Of a DNA stretch of 10,919 bases, positions 1 to 7,135 are shown piece by piece. The notes under the pieces were generated by a model, which did no database searches, was not told the origin of the DNA, and saw nothing but the letters and a program-made list of their open reading frames with translations. This DNA is from Pelotomaculum sp. UBA4789 (GTDB lineage: Bacteria; Bacillota; Desulfotomaculia; Desulfotomaculales; Pelotomaculaceae). Both the position numbers and the translations under genes were made by a program. Each line of letters begins with the position of its first letter. Within the stretch, counting starts at the first letter, position 1. The DNA lies in the NCBI GenBank assembly GCA_002402945.1, contig DHGV01000113.1:1-10919 (forward strand), written 5' to 3'.

Positions 1-1
1 A

Positions 2-1057
2 ACTTTAGTGACGACAGCTGCAAAACGGATCACAGAAGCAGCTAAAGGGATCCCTGTAATGGAATTTGGCGCCAGAAGAGCAAGGGGCATTGATTCTGCC
101 ATCGAAGCCAGCAAATATGCATATGTAGGCGGCTGCTGCGGAACCAGCAATGTAATTGCAGCAAAAATGTATGACATTCCGCTGCTTGGAACAATGGCGC
201 ACAGTATGATCTGTGATGCAGGCAGTGATTATGAGGCGTTTCTTGCCTATGCCAAGAGTAATCCGAATAACTGTGTCTTTCTGGTGGATACTTTCGATAC
301 GTTGAGAAGCGGCATCCCGAATGCCATCAGGGTAGCCAATGATTATCTGACTCCCAACGGGTACCCGTTTAAAGGTATCCGGATAGACAGCGGGGACTTG
401 GCATATTTGTCGAAGAAGGCAAGGAAAATGTTAGATGAGGCAGGTTATAAAACAGCCGGCATCTGTCTGTCCAACGGACTGGATGAAAATACGATAAAAT
501 CTTTAATTGATCAGGGCGCATGCATTGATTCCATTGGCTGCGGCGATAACATTGCTGCTTCTCTGGAACGTGTCGGCGGTGTGTATAAACTCGTAGCAGC
601 AGAAAAGGGAAGTGAACTGATTCCTAAGATTAAGGTTACCAATGACACCATGAAAATAAACAATCCGGGATATAAGAAAGTATACCGCTTATATGATCAG
701 GAAACTGGTTTTGCGCTTGGAGACGTCCTTGCTCTCTCAAATGAAGTGATTCCGAAAGACGAATATACCATGGTGAGTCCTGCTGAGGAATGGAAGAAAA
801 CGCATATATCCAACTATGACATTAAGAATCTTCAAATCCCAATCTTTCGAAACGGCAGCCAGGTTTATGAGGCGCCAAGTGCCGAAGAGAGAAAGGCATA
901 CTGCGAAGAACAGTTCGAAACGATCTATCCGGAAATAAAAAGGGGCATAAATCCCCATGAATACTATGTAGATTTGAGCGAAAAACTACTCGCTTTAAAA
1001 AAAGAAATGATTAGAAACTCATTAACTGCGGTATTGCGAGATAAAAAAGATAAGTAG
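2..1057 (+). CDS. pncB: Nicotinate phosphoribosyltransferase, 5'-truncated by window edge
   Basis: This cytosolic enzyme makes nicotinate mononucleotide from nicotinate and PRPP with ATP help (Preiss-Handler NAD salvage). The reading frame is open from base 2, so the GTG at base 8 is very probably internal. About 351 codons are visible, while the family usually has about 480 residues, so roughly 130 N-terminal residues lie outside. Diagnostic segments are EFGARRARGIDSA, then YVGGCCGTSNV, then GTMAHS, whose histidine codon (200-202) matches the active-site histidine region of the family, and GIRIDSGDLAYLSKKAR, the PRPP/phosphate-binding strand of type II phosphoribosyltransferases. The C-terminus is intact and ends in a lysine-rich tail. 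A second, different NAD-salvage phosphoribosyltransferase follows 228 bp downstream on the same strand. Family assignment is firm; substrate choice (nicotinate rather than nicotinamide) rests on family resemblance. Confidence 0.93.
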   Translation, partial: TLVTTAAKRITEAAKGIPVMEFGARRARGIDSAIEASKYAYVGGCCGTSNVIAAKMYDIPLLGTMAHSMICDAGSDYEAFLAYAKSNPNNCVFLVDTFDTLRSGIPNAIRVANDYLTPNGYPFKGIRIDSGDLAYLSKKARKMLDEAGYKTAGICLSNGLDENTIKSLIDQGACIDSIGCGDNIAASLERVGGVYKLVAAEKGSELIPKIKVTNDTMKINNPGYKKVYRLYDQETGFALGDVLALSNEVIPKDEYTMVSPAEEWKKTHISNYDIKNLQIPIFRNGSQVYEAPSAEERKAYCEEQFETIYPEIKRGINPHEYYVDLSEKLLALKKEMIRNSLTAVLRDKKDK

Positions 1058-1121
1058 CCGGTACTCAGCTTTATCGTCAAGCAGGATATGCATTTACACA
1101 AGGCTGTAAAACTATTGGAAG

Positions 1122-1168
1122 AGAAGCAAAAGAACCGTCCCCTTGCTTCTTTGTCCCCTTGCTTCTTT
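1122..1168. repeat. REP-like hairpin with 16-bp tandem duplication
   Basis: GTCCCCTTGCTTCTTT occurs twice head to tail (1137-1152 and 1153-1168). AGAAGCAA at 1122-1129 is the exact inverse complement of TTGCTTCT in either copy (1143-1150 or 1159-1166), so two alternative hairpins can form. The core AAAAGAACCGTCCCC resembles the GGGGACGGTTCTTTT motif that I recall as a dispersed extragenic palindrome in many Firmicute genomes; that link is from memory, not searched. A T-rich stretch (1171-1181) follows, so the longer hairpin could also end pncB transcription. Confidence 0.6.
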
Positions 1169-1186
1169 AAGTTTTTTCTTTATAGC

Positions 1187-1215
1187 TTGACTTTTGGACG
1201 GGAGATTATTATTGT
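1187..1215 (+). promoter_or_regulatory. Weak candidate promoter for the nicotinamide phosphoribosyltransferase gene
   Basis: TTGACT (1187-1192) and TATTGT (1210-1215) are separated by 17 bp, matching 5/6 and 4/6 of the housekeeping sigma consensus. It lies about 70 bp before the start codon and just after the T-rich end of the repeat. A TATAAG at 1215-1220 is nearby but badly spaced. The call is plausible only. Confidence 0.35.
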
Positions 1216-1285
1216 ATAAGTTGGTGTTGAAATTAATGTAACTCTGGATAAACAAATAAACAAATAAGGGAATCAGGAAAGGTGA

Positions 1286-2794
1286 ATGATGGAAAGCAAA
1301 GACTACATTTATCCGGCGCCGCTGCTTGGCGACTTCTATAAGCAGTCACACAGAGTGCAGTACCCCAAAGGCACTGAATTGGTTTATTCGACCTGGGAAT
1401 CCAGGGTAGCCCTGCCGCCGCTGGATTTTACCACTTCAGCTGTTGCTTTTGGCTTCCAGGCATTTTGCAAAGAATACCTGATCGACTATTTTAATGAATA
1501 TTTTTTCTCCCGTCCTAAGGACGAAGTGGTCACTGAATATGCGCGGTTCATCAAATATACACTGGGAGACCAAAACCCGGAAACACAGCATATCGAAAGG
1601 CTGCATGATTTAGGCTATGTTCCGCTTTTGATCAAAGCAGTCAAAGAAGGGACCCAGGTCCCGTGCCGGGTGCCGATGTTAACCGTTGAAAATACAGTGT
1701 CTGAATTTTACTGGCTGACCAACTTTGTGGAAACATTGCTTTCCTGCCAGACATGGGTCGCATCTACATCAGCGACATCTGCCAGGGAATTCCGGAAAAT
1801 GATGAATGAATATTGTGAAAAGACCGGCGGCGCAAAGGGATTTGTGCAGTTCCAGGGTCATGATTTTTCGATGCGTGGCATGGCTTCGCTCGATGCTGCT
1901 TTAATGAGCGGCGGGGCGCATCTGCTGTCGTTTACCGGAACAGATACAGCTCCCTGCGTTTTATGGCTGGAGCGATATTATAATGCCAATATTGAAAAGG
2001 AACTTGTCGGAACTGCCATCCCCGCCACCGAACACAGTGTGATGCAGATCCAGGGGAAAAATGAGTATGAAGTCTATAAGCATTTAATGACCAAGACTTA
2101 TCCCGGCGGCTTCCTGTCGATTGTTTCTGATACCTGGGATCTCTGGAATGTATTGGACAATGTTGTGCCGCGGCTTAAAGATACCATAATGGCCCGCGAC
2201 GGACGTGTCGTGATCAGGCCTGATTCAGGAGATCCGACAAAAATCATCTGCGGTGATCCGGATGGCGAAACCGAAACCCAGCGGAAAGGCGTCGTGGAAA
2301 AACTTTGGGATATCTTTGGCGGTTTCATTACCGACAAGGGCTATAAACACCTCGATACACATATCGGCTGCATTTACGGGGAATCGATGAGCATCAGCGC
2401 TGCCAGGCAGATCCTGGATGGCTTGGAGGCCAAAGGCTTTGCCTCAACCAATATGGTACTCGGCATCGGTTCTGTGGCCTATCAATTTGTCTCCAGGGAT
2501 ACCCTGGCCTTCACCTTCAAATGCACATATGCGGTTGTAAACGGCGAGGAACGTTTAGTTTATAAAGCTCCTTCGACTGACAAGAGCCAGATAAAATATT
2601 CTCCTAAGGGACTGGTTGTCGTGAAAAAGGATGAAGACGGCAAGTTGGTTTGCGTTGATAATCTGAACAGAGAACAATGGATGGGCTACAATTCTGTCGA
2701 CCTGTTGGAGCCTATATTTGAAGATGGCAAGTTGCTGAGAGATCAGACCCTGGCTGAAATCAGAGAAATTCTCTGGGGACCGGGCGTATTTTAA
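1286..2794 (+). CDS. nadV: Nicotinamide phosphoribosyltransferase (NAMPT/NadV family)
   Basis: The predicted reaction is nicotinamide + PRPP to NMN, the one-step NAD salvage route. The 502-residue length is close to the NAMPT family (about 490). Residues lining the human NAMPT site are present in order: Tyr18 in GDFYKQSH, Phe194 and Arg197 in HDFSMRG, Asp220 in FTGTDT (the aspartate that favours the amide substrate), His250 in PATEHS (the phosphorylated histidine), then Asp282 in SDTWD, and Arg311/Asp313 in IRPDSGDP. The C-terminal half has the usual SVAYQFVSRDTLAFTFKC segment. Two ATGs are adjacent (1286 and 1289); the AGGAAAGG box at 1275-1282 is better spaced (6 nt) for the second, which would give 501 residues. 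It follows pncB on the same strand but has its own candidate promoter, and a hairpin closes it. Many such proteins are labelled nicotinate phosphoribosyltransferase; the Asp220 context argues for the amide. Confidence 0.92.
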   Translation: MMESKDYIYPAPLLGDFYKQSHRVQYPKGTELVYSTWESRVALPPLDFTTSAVAFGFQAFCKEYLIDYFNEYFFSRPKDEVVTEYARFIKYTLGDQNPETQHIERLHDLGYVPLLIKAVKEGTQVPCRVPMLTVENTVSEFYWLTNFVETLLSCQTWVASTSATSAREFRKMMNEYCEKTGGAKGFVQFQGHDFSMRGMASLDAALMSGGAHLLSFTGTDTAPCVLWLERYYNANIEKELVGTAIPATEHSVMQIQGKNEYEVYKHLMTKTYPGGFLSIVSDTWDLWNVLDNVVPRLKDTIMARDGRVVIRPDSGDPTKIICGDPDGETETQRKGVVEKLWDIFGGFITDKGYKHLDTHIGCIYGESMSISAARQILDGLEAKGFASTNMVLGIGSVAYQFVSRDTLAFTFKCTYAVVNGEERLVYKAPSTDKSQIKYSPKGLVVVKKDEDGKLVCVDNLNREQWMGYNSVDLLEPIFEDGKLLRDQTLAEIREILWGPGVF

Positions 2795-2811
2795 AAATAA
2801 ATAACTAATTA

Positions 2812-2845
2812 AGACACCCTCCTAAACATAGATCAGGGGGTGTCT
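2812..2845 (+). terminator. Terminator-like hairpin after the nadV-type gene
   Basis: AGACACCC (2812-2819) pairs perfectly with GGGTGTCT (2838-2845), and the stem extends two more pairs with one G-T wobble around a loop of about 14 nt. The following sequence ATTCTGATTTT is only moderately T-rich, so it could be a weak intrinsic terminator or an RNA-stabilising hairpin. It begins 18 bp after the stop codon. Confidence 0.5.
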
Positions 2846-2902
2846 ATTCTGATTTTCCCCGCATAAGCAAATGACCCGGCGGTGAAGGGGAGGGAGAAAA
2901 CA

Positions 2903-3685
2903 ATGCAAAGTAACCATGAAAGAAATATTGAAAAACATCGCAGTGCGGCTGCCAAGCGGGATCATGAGAATTTTCAAAGAATTGATAAAACCATCCAGTA
3001 CCTGATACAAACTGGTCAGGTGATTGACTTTAAAATTGTTTCCGAGCACGCCGGGGTTGCTAAAGCTTACCTTCATTCACATCAGAATATCCGGGAGCTG
3101 ATTGAAGCGATTATTAAGAAACAGGAAGCTGTTTCTTCAGAACCGGCGGCTGAGAAAGCGGACAGCCATGTGTATGAATATTATGCAACACCCGAATGGG
3201 CAGTCAGAAGACTGCTGGAACACAGGAAACTTCACGGCCACATCTTAGACCCCACTGCCGGGAGCGGGGCAATATTGAAAGCGATCAGGAATTTTGGCTA
3301 TAGTAACCCCATGACCGCAGTGGAAATTCGCAGCGAAGAAGAAGAGAAGCTGAAGGAATACGGCAGCGTATTCATCACTGATTTTTTAAAGTGGCAGCCA
3401 CAGCAAAAGTTTGACACGATTATCACCAACCCGCCTTTTAATATCGCCAAAGAGATCATCATGAAATGTCATGAGATACGTTCAGAAAAGGGTCAAATAA
3501 TCATGCTCCTGAAAACAGCACATTTAGAGACCGGGGACAGGTACAATTTCTGGTGGAAATATCCCGTATCCTTCCTCTACGCTTTGTCGGAAAGGCCTTA
3601 TTTTGAAGGCGATAACGAGACAGATCAGGCTGCATATGCCTGGTATGTATGGGACGGCACTGAAGGGACTATAAAAGTAATATAA
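2903..3685 (+). CDS. DUF6262 (TnpC-like)-N6-adenine DNA methyltransferase fusion
   Basis: This is a predicted 260-residue SAM-dependent DNA adenine methyltransferase with an unusual leader domain. I place the start at ATG 2903, 9 nt after GGAGG (2889-2893); an in-frame GTG at 2882 lies upstream of the ribosome site. Residues 5-75 (KHRSAAAKRDHENFQRIDKT, then GQVIDFKIVSEHAGVAKAYL and NIRELIEAI) match the pattern of DUF6262, the TnpC accessory protein of Tn554-type transposons: a helical piece with an HTH-like AGV-x-YL segment. Residues 95-99 (ATPEW) are a motif X-like entry, 116-122 (DPTAGSG) the SAM-binding motif I, and 176-179 (NPPF) the catalytic motif IV of N6-adenine methyltransferases. 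The order X-I-IV with little space left suggests a compact enzyme without a large target-recognition domain, as in phage/plasmid orphan methyltransferases. No restriction gene and no transposase are in view. The methyltransferase call is firm, the DUF6262 call moderate. Confidence 0.85.
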   Translation: MQSNHERNIEKHRSAAAKRDHENFQRIDKTIQYLIQTGQVIDFKIVSEHAGVAKAYLHSHQNIRELIEAIIKKQEAVSSEPAAEKADSHVYEYYATPEWAVRRLLEHRKLHGHILDPTAGSGAILKAIRNFGYSNPMTAVEIRSEEEEKLKEYGSVFITDFLKWQPQQKFDTIITNPPFNIAKEIIMKCHEIRSEKGQIIMLLKTAHLETGDRYNFWWKYPVSFLYALSERPYFEGDNETDQAAYAWYVWDGTEGTIKVI

Positions 3686-3765
3686 ATTCAGGCAGTAACT
3701 TAGGGGATGGTTTCTGTTGACAGTTTTATGGTCAATGGAACTGTCCCTTTTCAGCAATCTTGATG

Positions 3766-3771
3766 AGGAGG
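3766..3771 (+). promoter_or_regulatory. Ribosome binding site that fixes the TTG start of the MazG-like gene
   Basis: AGGAGG sits 8 nt before TTG 3780. The upstream in-frame candidates, TTG 3717 and ATG 3735, have no comparable site, and the 3780 start reproduces the usual N-terminus of the family. Confidence 0.75.
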
Positions 3772-3779
3772 TAACTGGT

Positions 3780-4109
3780 TTGGATCACCTTATTCAAAAG
3801 TTAATTGAATTTAGAGACCAGCGGAACTGGAAACAATTCCATAACCCTAAAGATTTGGTCATATCACTTGTCCTTGAGGCGGGTGAACTGCTGGAATTAT
3901 TCCAATGGAAAAGCAGTGAGCAAGCCGTGCTCGAGAAAAGGGATGACATCGAAGAAGAAATGGCCGATGTCTTGATGTATTTACTGCTTTTATCCAACGA
4001 GCTGGGTATAGACCTGGAGCAGGCTGTGATCGATAAAATAGCAAAAAACGTTAAGAAATATCCTGAAAGTAAATCGTATGGATCCAGCAAAAAGTATACA
4101 GATTTATAG
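3780..4109 (+). CDS. MazG-like nucleotide pyrophosphohydrolase
   Basis: This is a 109-residue single-domain all-alpha NTP pyrophosphatase, likely removing non-canonical or excess (d)NTPs such as dCTP by cleavage to the monophosphate and pyrophosphate. The MazG metal-binding signature is complete: E33-A-G-E36 in the first helix, then E60-M-A-D63 in EEEMADVLMYLLLL, with the usual downstream KIAKNVKKYP ending. RDQRNWKQFHNPKDLVISL is the typical small MazG-like entry. The TTG start at 3780 is chosen from the Shine-Dalgarno; longer starts would add a residue-poor tail with no family match. It lies 94 bp after the methyltransferase, perhaps cotranscribed. The substrate cannot be read from sequence. 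Confidence 0.88.
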   Translation: MDHLIQKLIEFRDQRNWKQFHNPKDLVISLVLEAGELLELFQWKSSEQAVLEKRDDIEEEMADVLMYLLLLSNELGIDLEQAVIDKIAKNVKKYPESKSYGSSKKYTDL

Positions 4110-4138
4110 GAAGGCGATTTTCCTTTTTGCCATAAATA

Positions 4139-4183
4139 AAACCTCCAAACTGATGCTTATATTTTTCATCAGCTTGAAGGTTT
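4139..4183 (-). terminator. Long hairpin between convergent genes
   Basis: Arms 4139-4155 and 4167-4183 form a 17-bp stem whose only departures from perfect pairing are G-T type, with an 11-nt A/T loop. On the minus strand the stem is followed by TTTATTTATGG, so it best serves as terminator of the leftward sulfur operon. On the plus strand no T-run follows, although a small AGGAA/TTCCT hairpin with a short T-run (about 4108-4126) just before it could serve the MazG-like gene. Confidence 0.7.
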
Positions 4184-4216
4184 ACAAAAGTCCGGGACAT
4201 TCTCTTCAAAGATATT

Positions 4217-6679
4217 TTAGATAAACAGGTTTACATTGGAGTCTTCTGCTTCGCCGAGCATGTATCCTACTCCGCCAACTTTAACACCGTCAATCAGCTC
4301 TTCCAGATGAATGCCCATTACGTCCATAGACATCTGGCAGGCTACCATTTCTATGCCGCTATCGATGCCGCTTTTAATTAATTCCTCCAGAGATGATACT
4401 TTTTTATCCTTCATCACTTTTTTCATCATCGCAGTACCCATGCCCAGCATGTTCATATTGGAAATTTTAAGTTTTTTTGTCCCCCTGGGCATCATCGCGC
4501 CGAACATGGAATCAATAAAGCCTTTCCTGACAGCAACTTTCTCCGGCTTTCTCAAAATATTGAGACCCCAGAAGGTGAAAAACATGGTAACTTTTTTACC
4601 CATCGAGGCTGCTCCGTTGGCGATGATAAAGGCAGCGAAGGCTTTATCCAGTTCTCCGCTGAAGACGATAATTGTTTTATTGTCTTTTACAGGTGAGCCC
4701 GACATGTTTTGAGATGTCATTTCATTTTGGGAAGTTTTTCTGATCAGTGCCGTTATATTGCCCGCCGCTTTTGAGATATCCAGCAATTCGTTATACGTTC
4801 TTTTGCACCAGGCTTGAATATCTTCATAAAACCCTGGATCTGACGCTGTCACTTTCAATATCTGGCCATCATTTAATTCATCCATACAGGCTTTAACCTG
4901 CAGCAGTGGCCCGGGGCAGCTTAGCCCGCAGGCATCTAAATCTTTATCGCAGGCAACCGGCGTATCCGGAGCAACAGTTTTATTTGCAGGCAGATTCGTG
5001 CTGCCGCCGCCCTCACTGGGTGCAGGTTTTTGAGGCTTGTAATTTAACATTTCGGTGCTTTTATAGCCGCCGGTAATATTCATTGCTTTGAAGCCGTGCT
5101 GGCTTAATATCCGCTCAGCGGTATAGCCTCTTAAACCTATCTTGCAGTATGCTAAGAAGGTTTTATTTTTATCCAGTTCATTAAGCCGATCCCTTAAACT
5201 GTCCAGCGGGATGTTTTGAGCGCCCTCCAAGTGACCATTTGCAAATTCTTCCGGGGTGCGGACATCTATAAGCAGATAGTCTTCACTACGGTAACCTTCA
5301 AGCTCCTTGCCGGTAATCACATGTGTTTTTCCTGACAAAACGTTCTGGGCAATGTATCCTGTTATATTAACCGGATCTTTGGCCGAGGAGTAGGGCGGGG
5401 AATAAGCTAGTTCAAGTTCAGCCAGATCATCCACAGTTGCCTTCAGCCTGATGGCAGCAGCCAGCACATCAATCCTCTTGTCCACTCCATCGTAGCCCAT
5501 GACCTGGGCTCCCAAAACTCTGCCTTCTTCACCAAAGATAAGTTTCAGGGACATCGGTTTTGCCCCGGGATAATAGGAAGCGTGTGATGCCGGGTGATCA
5601 TAAATCACCTGATAGGGGATATTGGCTTTCTGCAGGGTTTTTTCATTGGCTCCTGTGCTGGCGGCGGTTAAACCGTATACCTTGATGGCTGAAGTGCCTT
5701 GAGTCCCCTTGTAGGTTGAATGCAGGCCTGCTACATTGTCAGCGGCTATCCTGGCCTGTTTGTTTGCGGGACCGGCCAGGGCAATAGCCGTTTTCTGCCC
5801 GGTAACGTAGTCCACGACCTCAATGGCGTCTCCCACTGCATAAATGCCTGGTAGATTTGTTTCCATTTTTTCATTAACTATTAGGTGGCCTCTTGACCCG
5901 AATTCCAAGCCGCTATCTTTGAGGAATGCTGTATTCGGGGTCACCCCGATGGCGAGGATTACCAGGTATGCAGTAATCTTAGTGCCGCTGTTGAAGGTCA
6001 GCCGGACCTGGCTGCCAACATCTTCAAAGGCTGTAACAACCTCACCCAACATCAGCTCAATGCCGTTTTCAACCAATTCCTTTTCCGCCATAACCACCAT
6101 GTCAGGATCAAAAGGGGCCATGATGTGGGGGGCGGCCTCGACAAGAGTGACTGTCAAGCCTCTGTCTTTCAGGTTTTCCGCCATTTCTACACCGATAAAA
6201 CCACCACCTATAACCACGGCGCTGTTTATGCCCTCTTTATCCACATAGGCCTTGATGGCATCCGTATCAGGGATGTTCCGCAAGCTGAAGATCTTATCAC
6301 TGTTAATGCCGGGAATGTCAGGCTTGATCGCTTTACCGCCCGGCGATAATATTAAGTAGTCGTAGCTCTCTTCATAGGTTCCCTTAAGTTTGTTATTAAC
6401 CGTAACTTTTTTGTTTTGGGGATCTATGCTCAGGACTTCACTGTTGTTCCTGACATCGACATTAAATCTGGCCTTTATGGCCTCAGGGGTCTGAACAATG
6501 AGTTTTTTCCTGTCTTTGATTGTTCCTCCAATATAATATGGAAGGCCGCAATTGGCGAAGGAAATGTACTCATCCCTTTCAAACATTATGATTTCCGCAT
6601 CCTCATCCAGCCGCCTGAGCCTGGTAGCAGCAGTTGCTCCTCCGGCAACACCGCCGATGATTAATACTTTTTTACTCAT
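4217..6679 (-). CDS. Four-domain CoA-disulfide/persulfide reductase-rhodanese-TusA-DsrE2 fusion
   Basis: The domain order predicts a cytosolic sulfane-sulfur handling enzyme that reduces CoA disulfide or persulfides with NAD(P)H and FAD and passes sulfur along cysteines. Start: ATG 6679 is 8 nt after GGAGG (6692-6688) and gives MSKKVLIIGG and 820 residues; ATG 6682 is possible, and ATG 6694 overlaps the ribosome site. Domains: FAD-binding GGVAGGA near residue 9; catalytic Cys44 in SFANCGLPYY, the single redox cysteine typical of CoA-disulfide reductases; second Rossmann motif VIGGGFIGVE near 156-165; GIYAVGDA near 278-285; dimerisation region about 325-445 with YSPPYSSAKDP. The rhodanese domain is about 456-545 with Cys512 in YCKIGLRGY. 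A Pro/Gly/Ser-rich linker follows, then TusA with Cys588 in SCPGP (about 576-648), then DsrE2 (about 668-820) with Cys781 in MVACQMSMDVMG. All four expected cysteines are present. It is 30 bp downstream of an ArsR gene, forming an operon. Confidence 0.93.
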   Translation of the reverse strand: MSKKVLIIGGVAGGATAATRLRRLDEDAEIIMFERDEYISFANCGLPYYIGGTIKDRKKLIVQTPEAIKARFNVDVRNNSEVLSIDPQNKKVTVNNKLKGTYEESYDYLILSPGGKAIKPDIPGINSDKIFSLRNIPDTDAIKAYVDKEGINSAVVIGGGFIGVEMAENLKDRGLTVTLVEAAPHIMAPFDPDMVVMAEKELVENGIELMLGEVVTAFEDVGSQVRLTFNSGTKITAYLVILAIGVTPNTAFLKDSGLEFGSRGHLIVNEKMETNLPGIYAVGDAIEVVDYVTGQKTAIALAGPANKQARIAADNVAGLHSTYKGTQGTSAIKVYGLTAASTGANEKTLQKANIPYQVIYDHPASHASYYPGAKPMSLKLIFGEEGRVLGAQVMGYDGVDKRIDVLAAAIRLKATVDDLAELELAYSPPYSSAKDPVNITGYIAQNVLSGKTHVITGKELEGYRSEDYLLIDVRTPEEFANGHLEGAQNIPLDSLRDRLNELDKNKTFLAYCKIGLRGYTAERILSQHGFKAMNITGGYKSTEMLNYKPQKPAPSEGGGSTNLPANKTVAPDTPVACDKDLDACGLSCPGPLLQVKACMDELNDGQILKVTASDPGFYEDIQAWCKRTYNELLDISKAAGNITALIRKTSQNEMTSQNMSGSPVKDNKTIIVFSGELDKAFAAFIIANGAASMGKKVTMFFTFWGLNILRKPEKVAVRKGFIDSMFGAMMPRGTKKLKISNMNMLGMGTAMMKKVMKDKKVSSLEELIKSGIDSGIEMVACQMSMDVMGIHLEELIDGVKVGGVGYMLGEAEDSNVNLFI

Positions 6680-6709
6680 CATATACGCCTCCATTTAAAT
6701 ATAATTTTT

Positions 6710-6997
6710 TTATTTATTTTCTTTAAACAGTACATTAATTAAATCTGCTGCCTGATCGTTGCAGACATGGTAATTTATCTCCAGGCCATTTCTGATGCCC
6801 TCTACAATGCCGGCAGACCTTAGCTTTTGTAAATGTTGGGAGGTAGTAGATTGAGGAGTGTCCAGGCAGGATTGCATATATCTGACGTTGCATTCGCCAT
6901 TATCCAGCAAGCCTTTTACAATACAAAGCCTTACCGGATGCGCCAATACTTTCAGCATTTCTGCTGTTTGATTATACTTGGTAACGTCCTTGTCCAT
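6710..6997 (-). CDS. ArsR-family transcriptional repressor, cysteine-rich, probable sulfur sensor
   Basis: This is a 95-residue winged-helix dimer repressor. ATG 6997 is chosen because an AGGGGG box (7010-7005) lies 7 nt before it; a TTG at 7015 would be on the wrong side of that box. ArsR hallmarks: MLKVLAHPVRLCIV (helix 1-2), the recognition helix in DTPQSTTSQHLQKLRSAGIV, and the wing EGIRNGLEINYHV. Cysteines are at 25, 36, 44 and 79. The metal motif ELCVCDL of ArsR/CadC is absent; instead Cys36 and Cys44 flank helix 3, roughly where persulfide sensors of the SqrR/BigR type keep their first reactive cysteine. With its only cotranscribed partner being a persulfide-type reductase fusion, a sulfane-sulfur or disulfide-responsive repressor is a reasonable inference, not shown by sequence alone. 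Confidence 0.9.
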   Translation of the reverse strand: MDKDVTKYNQTAEMLKVLAHPVRLCIVKGLLDNGECNVRYMQSCLDTPQSTTSQHLQKLRSAGIVEGIRNGLEINYHVCNDQAADLINVLFKENK

Positions 6998-7029
6998 AAT
7001 AATTCCCCCTTTCAAAGAACCTCATAATT

Positions 7030-7047
7030 GTATTATCTAGATATTAC
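7030..7047. promoter_or_regulatory. 18-bp near-perfect palindrome, candidate ArsR operator
   Basis: GTATTATCTAGATATTAC (plus strand) is symmetric except for one pair of positions; its core TATCTAGATA is perfect. It covers the -10 box and the expected transcription start, where a bound ArsR dimer would block RNA polymerase. AT-rich imperfect dyads of this size are usual for ArsR proteins. Confidence 0.65.
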
Positions 7048-7069
7048 GATATAACGATTGTGATGTCAA
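7041..7069 (-). promoter_or_regulatory. Promoter of the arsR-reductase operon
   Basis: On the minus strand a perfect TTGACA (7069-7064) and TAATAT (7046-7041) are 17 bp apart, ideal for the housekeeping sigma factor. The expected transcript start is around 7034, leaving a leader of about 37 nt before the arsR ATG. Confidence 0.8.
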
Positions 7070-7135
7070 TGTTTTTTTATGGCATAGGTAAAAAAATATA
7101 TGAAAATATAAGTGTCTCTCTACATTTCCGGCCCC

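Noticed and set aside
8..1057. GTG at base 8 as the real start of the nicotinate phosphoribosyltransferase
   Set aside because: The frame is open to the window edge and the family has about 130 more N-terminal residues.
2098..2337. 79-codon minus-strand ORF inside the nadV-type gene
   Set aside because: It lies wholly within a well-supported gene on the other strand and shows no family features.
5844..6248. 134-codon plus-strand ORF opposite the reductase domain
   Set aside because: It is antisense to the conserved NAD(P)-binding region and has no ribosome site or recognisable motif.
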